Assembly: GCA_963781495.1 (NCBI GenBank)
Contig: CAWAFX010000004.1
Span: forward strand, 62,001 to 126,000
Direction: 5' to 3'
Length of the DNA: 64,000 nucleotides
DNA from: Mayfieldus sp963781495
GTDB taxonomy: Bacteria > Actinomycetota > Thermoleophilia > Solirubrobacterales > 70-9
Shown in pieces: positions 9,258-18,491 of this stretch. Each line of letters starts with the position of its first letter. The stretch's first letter is position 1. The translations under genes were made by a program, and so were the position numbers. The notes under the pieces are model-generated. The model ran no database searches. It saw only the letters and a list, made by a program, of their open reading frames with translations, and was not told where the DNA came from.

Positions 9258-10127
9258 CTAGCCGTGCCTGGAGCGGGCGGCCGCCAGGGTGTTGACGAGC
9301 AGCATCGCGATCGTCATCGGGCCGACGCCGCCGGGCACCGGGGTGATCGCCCCCGCGACCGCCCTGACGGCCTCGAAATCGACGTCGCCGGCGAGGCCCT
9401 CGTCGGTGCGGTTCATCCCGACGTCGATCACCGTCGCCCCGGGCTTGACCGCATCGGCGCCGAGCAGGCGCGGCACGCCGACCGCGGCGACCAGGACGTC
9501 GGCGCGCGCGCAGACCGCGGGCAGGTCGCGGGTGCGCGAGTGGCACATGGTCACGGTCGCGTTGGCGCCCAGCAGCAGGCTGGCGACCGGCCGACCGACC
9601 AGGTTGGAGCGCCCGACGACCACCGCCTCGGCGCCCTCGAGCTCGACCCCCTGGTGGCGCAGCAGCTCCATCACCCCGGCCGGCGTGCAGGGGACCAGGC
9701 CCGGCGCGCCGCTGGCCAGAAGCCCGGCGTTGGTCGGGGTCAGCCCGTCGACGTCCTTGCCGGGGTCGATCGCCGCCACCACCGCCTCGGGGTCGATCTG
9801 CTCGGGGACCGGCAGCTGGACGAGGATCCCGTCGACCTCGTCCTCGGCGTTGAGCCGCGCGATGAGCGCCAGCAGCTCCTCCTCGCTCGCGGTCGCCGGC
9901 AGCGCCTGGTGCAGCGAGCGCATCCCGGCCTCCTCGCAGGCCTTGTGCTTGTTGCGGACGTAGATCTCCGAGGCCGGGTCCTCGCCGACCAGCACCGTCG
10001 CCAGCCCGGGCGTGCGGCCGCCGTGGGCCTCGGCGTATTCGGCAACCTCCAGCCGCACCCGCTCGCGGACCGCGGCGGCGATCGCCTTGCCATCGATCAC
10101 CTTCGCCCCCACCTCGGTCTCCCCCAT
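9258..10127 (-). CDS. folD: Methylenetetrahydrofolate dehydrogenase/cyclohydrolase
   Basis: Bifunctional enzyme interconverting 5,10-methylene-, 5,10-methenyl- and 10-formyl-tetrahydrofolate with NADP. About 289 residues, the usual length. The YVRNKHKACEEAG segment holds the catalytic Tyr and Lys; DGILVQLPVP, the GRSNLVGRP nucleotide-binding loop and TPVPGGVGPMTIAMLL are all FolD signatures. The ATG at 10127 overlaps the pcrA stop (TGATG); a GTG one codon earlier (10130) is an alternative. It is the last gene of the run that begins with the helicase. Confidence 0.95.
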   Translation of the reverse strand: MGETEVGAKVIDGKAIAAAVRERVRLEVAEYAEAHGGRTPGLATVLVGEDPASEIYVRNKHKACEEAGMRSLHQALPATASEEELLALIARLNAEDEVDGILVQLPVPEQIDPEAVVAAIDPGKDVDGLTPTNAGLLASGAPGLVPCTPAGVMELLRHQGVELEGAEAVVVGRSNLVGRPVASLLLGANATVTMCHSRTRDLPAVCARADVLVAAVGVPRLLGADAVKPGATVIDVGMNRTDEGLAGDVDFEAVRAVAGAITPVPGGVGPMTIAMLLVNTLAAARSRHG

Positions 10128-13100
10128 CACTTCTTCTTCACCGGCGCGTAGTCGGCCATCAGCTTGCGCTCCTGGGGATCGCCGGCGAAGCGGACGACGA
10201 TCACTCCCCCGGGCTCGATCCCGGTCACGACGCCGTCGCCGAAGCTGGCGTGGACGATGTCATCGCCGGTCTGAAGCTCGAGCGCCGGGCCGGGCGCGAT
10301 CGGCTCGCCGAGCCCGCCGCCGACCGGGGCCCAGGGCTCGCCGGCCGCCGGCCCGCTCCGCTCCTGCTCGGTCAACCCCTCGGGCAGCTCGGCGATGAAT
10401 CGAGAGGCGATCGCGGGCTCACGGCGGCCGCCGAAGATGCGCCGCTCGCGGGCGTAGGTGAGGTAGAGGCGGCTGCGGGCCCGGGTCATGCCGACGTAAC
10501 AGAGCCGCCGCTCCTCCTCCTCGCCTCCCTCCTCCAGGGCGCGCATGTGGGGGAACACCCCCTCCTCGCAGCCGATCAGAAAGACGGTCTCGTACTCCAG
10601 GCCCTTGGCGTTGTGGATCGTCATCAGGGTGACCAGCGACTCCTCCTCGCGCAGCTCGTCCTGCTGGGTCAAGAGCGAGATCTGCTGCAGGAACTCCTCC
10701 AGCGGCGAGACCTCCCCCTCACCCTCGAGCTCGCGGTTGGCGTCGAATTCGCCGGCGACGCCGATCAGCTCCTGCAGGTTCTCGACCCGGCCCTCGGCCT
10801 CGACCGTGCGCTCGGCCTCCAGCGCCTCGAGATAGCCGGTCTCCTGCAGGATCGCCTCCAGCAGCTCGGCGACCGGGGCCGTCGCCGTGCGCTCGCGCAG
10901 CCCGGCCAGGGTCTGATGGAAGCGCGAGATCGCCTTGACAGCCGCCGAGCCCAGCCCGGGGACGGCATCGGCACGCGCGGCGACGTCCCAGATCGACAGC
11001 CCGGTGGTGTTGGCGTGGGCCAGCAGCCGGCCCTGGCTGGTGTTGCCGATCCCGCGCCGGGGTGAGTTGACGACGCGGCCGAAGGAAATCGCGTCGGAGG
11101 GGTTGACGAGCAGGCTCATGTAGGCGACGGCGTCCTTGATCTCGGCTCGCTCGTAGAACTTGGTCCCGCCGATCACCTGGTAGGGCAGCTCGAAGCGGAC
11201 CAGCGTGTCCTCCAGCACCCGGCTCATCGCGTTGGTGCGGTAGAAGACCGCGATCTGGTCCCGGCGCATGCCCTCGTCGGTGACCAGCCGCTCGACCTCG
11301 CCGGCCACCCAGCGCGCCTCCTCGTGCTCGTCGCCCAGCTGCACGACCTGGATCGGCTCCCCCTGCTCGCCCTCGGTGAACAGGTGCTTGGGCCGGTTGT
11401 CGCGGTTGTGCGAGATCAGCTCGTTGGTCGCCGAGAGGATCGTCTGGGTCGAGCGATAGTTCTGCTCCAGCATCACCACCGAGGCGTCGGGGAAGTCGTG
11501 CTCGAAGTCGAGGATGTTGCGGATCTCGGCGTGGCGGAAGCTGTAGATCGAGTTATGCGTGACGAGGCCGCCGGCTATGAAGTTATGCGTGCCCTCGACA
11601 TTTATGTCGTAAACGCGGTCATCCAGGGGAACCCGTTCGACGCTCTCGACAATGTCGTAGGTGCCGTCTTCGCCGAAGACGGCCATGCCGGGCCTAACCG
11701 AGCTCGCGGGAATCGCGGGCAGGGAATTTCCAGCGATTCGCCCTGGCTGGGATGGGCCAAAACGGGCTTGGACGCGGGTATCGACATCGAGCACCGACCG
11801 AACACGATCGGCCACCGTCGCCGCCTTGCCGAAATCCTTGAAGACGGTTTCGAAGCGCCACGACTCACTCCCTTCCTTCGCCGGGCGGACGCTGAGTCCG
11901 ATCCGCTCCAGTGCCGTGCGACCCGCCTGGCTTTCGCCATGGACTGAGATCCGGTGCATCGGCGTCTTGCGTCGGTGTTCGGCGCAGAGGGTGAGCGTCA
12001 AGTTCTGCCTGCGATGCGATCCATTCGCCCGATGATGGGGATGGCTGAAGCTCAGGCCTTCGTCTTCGAGCAGCTGAAGCCCTCCAGTTTCCGTATCGAT
12101 CGATGAAAAAACCTCATCGAGCAATTCCTGGTTTCCCACGAGGGCATTACCCGTGGCACTCCGGCGCCGATAGAAAGGCAGGGTTGGCAAGCCGTACTCG
12201 AGCGAGGCGCGGGCTTCAGCAATTCGGGCCTCGGCGTCAGTCGCATGTGAGGAGATGACCCAAACAGCGTCAGCCTGCTCTTGAAAACAACGAGCCCTGA
12301 TCCCGATTACAGGGCGCTTCTTGCGGTCCGTGTAGACCCTTGACACGCCCACCCGGAATCCCACGCCTCGCTTCCACATCAAATAGGTCAGGTGCATCTG
12401 GGGGGTGGTCCCGAGCCGGTATCCGGCGAAGTGAGTGTGTTCGGGCGTGCTCACGAGACGACGCCCGCCTCCGGTTGTGACCGCAATCCCTTCCGCCGCA
12501 TGCCCGTCGAACACACCGAGCACCCGAGCGGGGCGAAATTCCCCGTTTCCATACGACGACATGACCTCGTCGCCGGTACGTATTGCCTCGATCGGTTTGA
12601 TTGAACCGTCGCCCATCGTTACGTCCGTGCCCGCCACCACACATTGGGCGTCGTCTCCGACCACGAAGAGGTTGCGGTGCCCGTCGGCGAGCAGCTGCAG
12701 GAGCCGGTACTGGGCCCGGTTGGTGTCCTGGTACTCGTCGACCAGGACCTGGTTGAAGGCACGGCGCCAGCGCTCGCGCGCCGGCTCGAAGAGCTCGAGC
12801 ACGTTGACGGTGCGCAGCAGCAGGTCGTCGAAGTCCATCGCGTTGGCCTCCAGCATCCGGCGCTCGTAGAGCGCGAAGACGTCAGCCGCGGTTTCCTCGA
12901 AGACCGACCCCTGCGCCTCGCGCAGCGCCTCGGCGTCGAGCAGCTTGTTCTTGGCGCCGGAGATCTGGGCGCGGATCGCCCGCGGCGGGTAGCGCTTGGG
13001 GTCGATCTCCAGCTCCTCCATGCATCGCTTGACCATCCGCTGGGAGTCGGCCTCGTCGTAGATCGTGAACCCGCGCGAGTAGCCGAGGCGCTCGGCCTCG

Positions 13101-13465
13101 GCGCGCATGATCCGGGCGCAGGCGGAGTGGAAGGTCATCACCCACATCGCCCGCGTGGCGCGGCCGACCAGCTGCTCGACCCGTTCGCGCATCTCCTGCG
13201 CCGCCTTGTTGGTGAAGGTGATCGCGAGGATCTCGCCCGGGCGCGCCTGCCCGGTGGCGAGCAGGTAGGCGATCCGGTGCGTGAGCACCCGCGTCTTGCC
13301 CGAGCCGGCGCCGGCGAGCACGAGGATCGGCCCGGCGCCGTGGGTGACGGCCTCGCGCTGGGCGGGATTGAGCTCGGCGAGCAGGCGCTCGACCTGGTCG
13401 GCGCCGGGGCTCGTCGGTGCCCCCTCGAACTCGTTCGAGAGCTGCCGTTCGGTCAGTTCGGTCAC
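10127..13465 (-). CDS. pcrA: PcrA/UvrD superfamily 1 DNA helicase interrupted by an intein
   Basis: ATP-dependent 3'-5' DNA helicase of repair and replication restart. The precursor is 1112 residues, about 364 more than the family norm. Helicase motifs are in order: motif I AGAGSGKT (residues 51-58), Ia TFTNKAAQEM, II VDEYQDT (242-248), III GDDAQ (270-274) split by the intein and resumed by SIYSFR (639-644), then EQNYRST, VTLMTIHNAKGLEYETVFL and YVGMTRAR. The C-terminal segment GDDIVHASFGDGVVTGIE is the PcrA-type Tudor-like tail. Excision of residues 275-638 leaves a 748-residue helicase. The UvrD/PcrA family is certain; PcrA rather than UvrD rests on the tail. Confidence 0.93.
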   Translation of the reverse strand: MTELTERQLSNEFEGAPTSPGADQVERLLAELNPAQREAVTHGAGPILVLAGAGSGKTRVLTHRIAYLLATGQARPGEILAITFTNKAAQEMRERVEQLVGRATRAMWVMTFHSACARIMRAEAERLGYSRGFTIYDEADSQRMVKRCMEELEIDPKRYPPRAIRAQISGAKNKLLDAEALREAQGSVFEETAADVFALYERRMLEANAMDFDDLLLRTVNVLELFEPARERWRRAFNQVLVDEYQDTNRAQYRLLQLLADGHRNLFVVGDDAQCVVAGTDVTMGDGSIKPIEAIRTGDEVMSSYGNGEFRPARVLGVFDGHAAEGIAVTTGGGRRLVSTPEHTHFAGYRLGTTPQMHLTYLMWKRGVGFRVGVSRVYTDRKKRPVIGIRARCFQEQADAVWVISSHATDAEARIAEARASLEYGLPTLPFYRRRSATGNALVGNQELLDEVFSSIDTETGGLQLLEDEGLSFSHPHHRANGSHRRQNLTLTLCAEHRRKTPMHRISVHGESQAGRTALERIGLSVRPAKEGSESWRFETVFKDFGKAATVADRVRSVLDVDTRVQARFGPSQPGRIAGNSLPAIPASSVRPGMAVFGEDGTYDIVESVERVPLDDRVYDINVEGTHNFIAGGLVTHNSIYSFRHAEIRNILDFEHDFPDASVVMLEQNYRSTQTILSATNELISHNRDNRPKHLFTEGEQGEPIQVVQLGDEHEEARWVAGEVERLVTDEGMRRDQIAVFYRTNAMSRVLEDTLVRFELPYQVIGGTKFYERAEIKDAVAYMSLLVNPSDAISFGRVVNSPRRGIGNTSQGRLLAHANTTGLSIWDVAARADAVPGLGSAAVKAISRFHQTLAGLRERTATAPVAELLEAILQETGYLEALEAERTVEAEGRVENLQELIGVAGEFDANRELEGEGEVSPLEEFLQQISLLTQQDELREEESLVTLMTIHNAKGLEYETVFLIGCEEGVFPHMRALEEGGEEEERRLCYVGMTRARSRLYLTYARERRIFGGRREPAIASRFIAELPEGLTEQERSGPAAGEPWAPVGGGLGEPIAPGPALELQTGDDIVHASFGDGVVTGIEPGGVIVVRFAGDPQERKLMADYAPVKKK
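11552..12643 (-). mobile_element. Intein within PcrA helicase motif III
   Basis: 364 codons from Cys275 (TGT at 12643-12641) to His637-Asn638 (AAC at 11554-11552), with Ser639 as +1 residue: the complete set needed for class 1 splicing. Block A is CVVAGTDVTMGDGSIKPIEA; block B is STPEHTHF (about 339-346); block F is VYDINVEGTHNFIAGG, followed by THN. Base composition is visibly poorer in G+C than the flanking helicase. The middle (about 355-590) shows no LAGLIDADG signature; a YLMWKRGVGFRVGVSR segment near 361-376 is the most distinctive part and I cannot place it confidently. Insertion at the Q/S junction of motif III is a typical site for helicase inteins. Confidence 0.92.
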
Positions 13466-13484
13466 CCACTCAATGTAGTGACGG

Positions 13485-13536
13485 GCCGCGACACAACGTG
13501 TCGCGGCACTGGCATGTCAGGCCGCCGACGGCGGCC
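13485..13536. repeat. Double-hairpin palindromic element, copy B
   Basis: First stem GCCGCGACAC/GTGTCGCGGC (13485-13494 and 13498-13507, loop AAC), spacer ACTGGCATGTCA (13508-13519), second hairpin GGCCGCC-GAC-GGCGGCC (13520-13536). It has the same order and spacer length as copies at 1739 and 60669, with different but still complementary stems. It lies in the 156-bp gap between cysE and pcrA. A further 7-bp hairpin (13585-13601) follows but is not part of the repeat. Confidence 0.8.
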
Positions 13537-13621
13537 GCAGATTGTGCGCCGCCCCCGGGCGGTTCAGGGCCGCGAGGCGCCCTTGTCGCGCCAGGCGCGA
13601 CTTACGCGCCTCGACGCCGGA

Positions 13622-14358
13622 CTAGCCGCCGGCCGAGGAGCGGCCCTGGCGCCGCTCGAGGTCGTGGACCTCTGCCTGTGGGCGCTCCTCGCCGGTCAAT
13701 TCGGTCAGCCGCGTCTCCAGCGCCGCGATCCGCTGCGAGAGGCCGCGGATCGCGTCGGCGATCGGGTCCGGGAGGTGGATCCAGTCGGTGTCCGGCCCCT
13801 CGACCCGGCGCCCCTCGACCTTGACCGTGTGGCCGGGGTTTCCGACCACGGTGGTGTTCGGCGGCACGTCCTCGACCACGACCGTGTTGGCGCCGACCTT
13901 GGCCCCGTGGCCGACCTCGATCGGGCCCAGCAGCTTGGCGCCGCTGCCGACGGTGACGTTGTCGCCCAGGGTCGGGTGCCGTTTGCCGCGCTGAAAGCCG
14001 GTCCCGCCCAGGGTCACCCCCTGATAGAGGGTGACCGAGTCTCCGATCTCCGCCGTCTCGCCGATCACTACCCCGGAGCCGTGATCGATGAAGAAGTCGT
14101 TGCCGATCCGCGCCGCGGGATGGATCTCGACCCCGGTCACGGCCCGGCTCATGTAGGAGATCGCGGTCGGCGCCAGCGGCACCTCAGCGGCGCGCAGCGC
14201 GTGGGCGACGCGGTAGGCGAGCAGCGCCTGCACGCCGCCCCAGCCGGCGAGGATCTCGACCGTCCCCGCCCGCCGCGCGGCAGGATCGCGCTCGCGGGCT
14301 GTGGTCACGTCGGCGGCGACTTCGCGGACCACGTTGCGGAGGGTGCCGATCCCGAGCA

Positions 14359-14359
<1 letters not shown>
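13622..14359 (-). CDS. cysE: Serine O-acetyltransferase
   Basis: Makes O-acetylserine from serine and acetyl-CoA, the substrate of CysK. 245 residues. A helical N-terminal domain is followed by a left-handed beta-helix of hexapeptide repeats (about residues 78-190) with the catalytic-site segments GVEIHPAARIGNDFFIDHG and GETAEIGDSVTLYQGVTLGG. The C-terminal 50 residues are an added coiled-coil-like tail (LSQRIAALETRLTEL). The ATG overlaps the cysK stop by one base (TGATG), so the two are translationally coupled. Confidence 0.95.
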
Positions 14360-15315
<956 letters not shown>

Positions 15316-15393
15316 CTCGCCAAGTTAGCGGCCGCAAACCCGACCGCGCGCACGGCCGCGCTCAGTCGGCCCGCCCCAGGCGCCGGGCGACGC

Positions 15394-15855
15394 TCAGGCG
15401 CCGAACTGGGGTCCGCCCTTCTGGTAGACGGTCGCGAAGATCTTCCAGTTGCCGCCGAGGCGCTGGAACAGCACCTTCTCCGGGCCCAGCGCCCCCTCGC
15501 CCGGCTGGAAGCCGTTGGCGCGGTCGCCGTTGATAACGATCTGCTCCAGGCTCGGCTCGTAGTTGCGGAACGCGGCCCGGATCGTCCCCTGTTCGACCGC
15601 CTGCGGACAGCCGGCGCCCTTCAGCTTCGCGCGGTCCTTCGGGGTGACGAGATTGGCGGCCTGGCGCTGGAAGGTCGGGGTCAGCTGCTGACAGGCGGTC
15701 TTGCCGTCGCCGCTCTTGACCGATTCGACGTAGGTCTTCCAAACCTGCGCGATCGCCTGTTCCTGCTTGCCCTGCGGGCTGCTGGAGCTCGACCCGCCGC
15801 AGCCGGCGGCGAGGATCGCGATCGCGGCCAGGCCGGCCGCCAGAGCCCTGCTCAT
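15394..15855 (-). CDS. Secreted lipoprotein, unknown function
   Basis: 153 residues. Signal peptide with lipobox LAAGC (Cys about residue 19), then a Ser-rich linker (GGSSSSS). The mature part (KTYVESVKSGDGKTACQQLTPTFQRQ..., NWKIFATVYQ) has the look of the SnoaL/NTF2-like or DUF4878-type lipoproteins that often follow a KxGDxxxAC motif. This is a loose resemblance only. It starts 9 bp after the end of the glycosyltransferase. Confidence 0.7.
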   Translation of the reverse strand: MSRALAAGLAAIAILAAGCGGSSSSSPQGKQEQAIAQVWKTYVESVKSGDGKTACQQLTPTFQRQAANLVTPKDRAKLKGAGCPQAVEQGTIRAAFRNYEPSLEQIVINGDRANGFQPGEGALGPEKVLFQRLGGNWKIFATVYQKGGPQFGA

Positions 15856-15864
15856 GGGCGCAAC

Positions 15865-16833
15865 TTAGCGAAGCCCGGCCGCCAGCCGGCGCGCCGAGCG
15901 GCGCTCGGCCAGCTGCCAGAGCAGGGTCGCGGAATGGTCCTCCAGGCGCCGCAGCCGCAGGGCGCTGAACAGCGTCGTCGCCCCGATCAGCGCCCATTTG
16001 ACCGCCCACCAGGCCGGCGCCGGCCCGATCGCGCCCAGGACCGGCCCCCGCAACCCGCCGCCCGACTCGGTGCCCAGCACCTCGGGGACCTCGGCGTCGG
16101 GGTATGCCTCTCGCAACTGCGCCTGGGCGGCGGTCGAGGTCTCGGCCCGGGCGACGAAGCCGCGCAGGTTGCGCTCGTAGAAGTGGTCGCCGCGCAGGCT
16201 GCGGTCGAAGCTTCCCCGCAGCCCGGCCCGTCCGAGGACGATGCCGAACTCCTTGTCCTCGTGGTAGCAGCGGACGCGCCCGGCCTCGATCGCCGCCAGC
16301 CAGCGGTCGCGGCGGATCGAGACATTGCCGCCCCAGAGCCCGCGTAGGATCGCGCCGGGGTCGGACTCGTAGCGGACGCAGGTGTCCTCGTAGGCCTCGG
16401 CGTAGAAGCGCACCGGCGCCTGGCTCGCCGGCCAGCGCGGCGGTGTCGCCACCGGCATGTATCCGACCACTACCGCGTCCTCGCGCTCGGCGTGGCGAGT
16501 CGGCGTGACCGCTGACCAGGCCGGGCTGGGCGATGACGTCGTCGTCGAGGGCGAGGATCACCTCGGAATGGGCCAGCGCCGCGCCGTGGTCGCGCCCGCG
16601 CTGCATGCTGTCGAGTCCGCCGGCTTCCTCGGCGGCGGGGTCGTGGTGGCCCGCAGGCGCGGCTCATCGGCCTTCATCTCCTCGAGCATCGCCATCGTCT
16701 CGGGGTCGTCGTCGACCACGACGAGCACCTCGGCGGTGGCGGGATCGTCGAGAACGGCGGCCATCGCCCGCCGCAGCAGCTGCGGGCGGCCCTTGGTCAA
16801 AAAGAGGACGCTGACGCTCGGCTGGGCCGGCAT
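15865..16833 (-). pseudogene. GT2-type glycosyltransferase with two compensating frameshifts
   Basis: The N-terminal part (VSVLFLTKGRPQLLRRAM, then VVVDDDPE) is a GT-A family 2 start. A middle segment in another frame carries the next expected block (SEVILALDDDVIAQPGLV, about 16500-16640). The rest (VVVGYMPVATPP through NVSIRRDRWLAAI and YHEDKEFGI) returns to the first frame and ends at 15865. The two shifts lie near a CCG run at about 16640 and near 16495; the first frame meets TGA at 16558 between them. Because all three segments keep family-like sequence, a pair of indels (real or from assembly) is likely. The ATG at 16833 abuts the rrf2 stop. A C-terminal membrane segment (WWAVKWALIGATTLFSALRL) is present. 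Confidence 0.75.
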
Positions 16834-17232
16834 CTAGATGTGGTACATCGTCGTCCCGGCGCCTTCGACCTCGCGGCGGGAGATGTCGGCGATCGTCGTG
16901 CGGCTGAACACCTTGCGCAGCGATCCGACGCCCTCGGCCCAGATCCCCCCCGCCTCATCGGCCTCCTGGCCGATCTTGCCGTCCAGCGCCTGGACGACCT
17001 CGAGCACGTTGATCTCCTCCGCCGGTCGCGCCAGCGTGTAGCCGCCCTTGACGCCGCGGTGGCTGGTCAGGATGCCGGCCCGGCGCAGGGTCGAGAACAG
17101 CTGCTCGAGGAACTGCTCGGGGATGTTGCGGCGCTCGGAGAGCTCCTTGATCGGGACCGGCCGCTCGCCGGCACGGGCCAGCTCGGCCATCGCGACGACG
17201 GCGTAGCGGGACTTCGAGGTGACCGAGATCAC
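16834..17232 (-). CDS. Rrf2-family transcriptional regulator, CymR-like
   Basis: 132-residue winged-helix regulator. The start (SVTSKSRYAVVAMAELAR), IPEQFLEQLFSTLRRAG and GVKGGYTLARP are the Rrf2 helix-turn-helix and wing. There are no cysteines at all, so it lacks the Fe-S ligands of IscR/NsrR and resembles CymR, the cysteine-metabolism repressor, whose C-terminus likewise ends in a short aromatic tail (here TTMYHI). Position upstream of cysK-cysE on the same strand supports control of cysteine synthesis, though the effector is inferred. The 156-bp gap to the divergent response regulator holds the promoters. Confidence 0.85.
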   Translation of the reverse strand: MISVTSKSRYAVVAMAELARAGERPVPIKELSERRNIPEQFLEQLFSTLRRAGILTSHRGVKGGYTLARPAEEINVLEVVQALDGKIGQEADEAGGIWAEGVGSLRKVFSRTTIADISRREVEGAGTTMYHI

Positions 17233-17388
17233 GCCGTCCTTTGTATCGCAGCAGCCGGGCGCCGCAAAGAGCGCGAAGTCAAGTTGCCATTGCCTCAGAA
17301 TCGGGGTCGTCCGCCGATCCCGTCTTGGTTAGGATCGAGACTTCGGCCGGCCTTCGCCAGTCCCCACCCCAACCTCGGAGTCGTATCT

Positions 17389-18009
17389 GTGCCCGAGACA
17401 CCGCGCTGCCTGATCGTCGAGCCCCAGCCCTTGGTCAGGCTGGGAATGCGGCGTGTTCTCGACAGCGGTTACGAGGTCGAGGAGCTGACGAGCCGTGCCG
17501 AGGCACTGGAGCGAGTCCGCAGCATCGGCGACTTCGACGTCGTCGTGATCGACATCCGCTCCCGCGCCGGCGGCAGTCAGGACGAGCTCAACGGCGCCAA
17601 GGCGATCCACGAGCTGCGCAAGGCGGGGTCGGGCCTGGGGATCGTCGCCCACGGCGACCGCGCCGAGCGCCACCTCGCCACCGCGGCGCTCTCGGCCGGC
17701 GCCAGTGCCTACGTCAGCCGCGGAGCCGGACCGAAGGAGCTGCGAGAGGCGGTCGCCGCCGCGGTCGAGCAGGAGCGCTTCGTCGACCCGGCGGTGCCGG
17801 GCCCTGGCCACCACGGACGCCTGACCCGCCGCCAGCGCCAGATCCTGCAGCTGCTGGCCGATGGCGACTCGACCACCGTCGCCGCCGAGGAGCTTCAAGT
17901 CAGCGAGGAGACCGTGCGCACCCACACCAAGAACATCCTCGCCCGGCTCGAGGCACGCAACCGAACGCACGCCGTCGCGATCGGCCTGCGCGAGAGCCTT
18001 ATTGAGTAG
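17389..18009 (+). CDS. NarL/LuxR-type response regulator with degenerate receiver
   Basis: 206 residues from the GTG at 17389. The receiver domain (about 1-125) keeps the phospho-acceptor Asp (VVVIDIRS, Asp55), but the acidic pair reads EP instead of DD/DE (IVEPQP) and the usual Lys of YLLK is Arg (YVSRGA). The C-terminal HTH (LTRRQRQILQLLADG... SEETVRTHTKNILARLEA) is a normal LuxR/GerE domain. No histidine kinase is adjacent. The altered receiver suggests phosphorylation-independent or weakly phosphorylated activity. The ends overlap the convergent lipoprotein by 11 bp. Confidence 0.85.
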   Translation: MPETPRCLIVEPQPLVRLGMRRVLDSGYEVEELTSRAEALERVRSIGDFDVVVIDIRSRAGGSQDELNGAKAIHELRKAGSGLGIVAHGDRAERHLATAALSAGASAYVSRGAGPKELREAVAAAVEQERFVDPAVPGPGHHGRLTRRQRQILQLLADGDSTTVAAEELQVSEETVRTHTKNILARLEARNRTHAVAIGLRESLIE

Positions 18010-18481
18010 CGCTCGCTGGGCGCTCGACAAGCGCAATGAGGTCATCCAAGCGCCGATGTTCGTCTGAGACGGGTCGCCCGCCGTCGTCAAAGAACGCGTC
18101 ACCAATAAGTGCTGTCGCGCCCCCGTAACTGATCGTGAGCACTGCGGGATCTCCAGGTCCAACGGGAAAATCTTTGGATACCTGGGCGAGGTCCATCTGG
18201 TCGAGCATTCCTTTGATGTCGTCGATCTCATCGTCCGAGACATCGAAGGTGCGAGCTTCTTTCTTTCCGGCGATCAGCAAGCGGCCCGTGCCGTCCTGAT
18301 TGATGACGATCGTCTCGTCGATGTCGAAGACGTGTTCAGGACCATCGCCCGCGTCCATACGGAAATCGAAATGCTGCTTGAAGTGCATCGTCAACAGCTG
18401 ACCCTGAACAGGACTGTTCGTTCCGCTGCACCCGAGAGCGGTCGTCATCAGCACTGCCGAGCACAGCGCCAGCCGGAGCAT
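17999..18481 (-). CDS. Secreted lipoprotein, unknown function
   Basis: 160 residues, beginning MLRLALCSAVLMTTALGC with a lipobox ALGC (Cys about 18). The mature region has no domain I recognise; it contains FDIDETIVINQDGTGRL and a SDDEIDDIKGMLDQMDL segment. The G+C content appears lower than its neighbours. The ATG at 18481 is favoured over upstream in-frame starts, which would overlap the HDOD gene. Confidence 0.65.
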   Translation of the reverse strand: MLRLALCSAVLMTTALGCSGTNSPVQGQLLTMHFKQHFDFRMDAGDGPEHVFDIDETIVINQDGTGRLLIAGKKEARTFDVSDDEIDDIKGMLDQMDLAQVSKDFPVGPGDPAVLTISYGGATALIGDAFFDDGGRPVSDEHRRLDDLIALVERPASATQ

Positions 18482-18491
18482 CTCGGCGCCG

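Noticed and set aside
13585..13601. Hairpin GTCGCGC-CAG-GCGCGAC as terminator of cysE
   Set aside because: Only 7 bp and no T-run follows on the minus strand.
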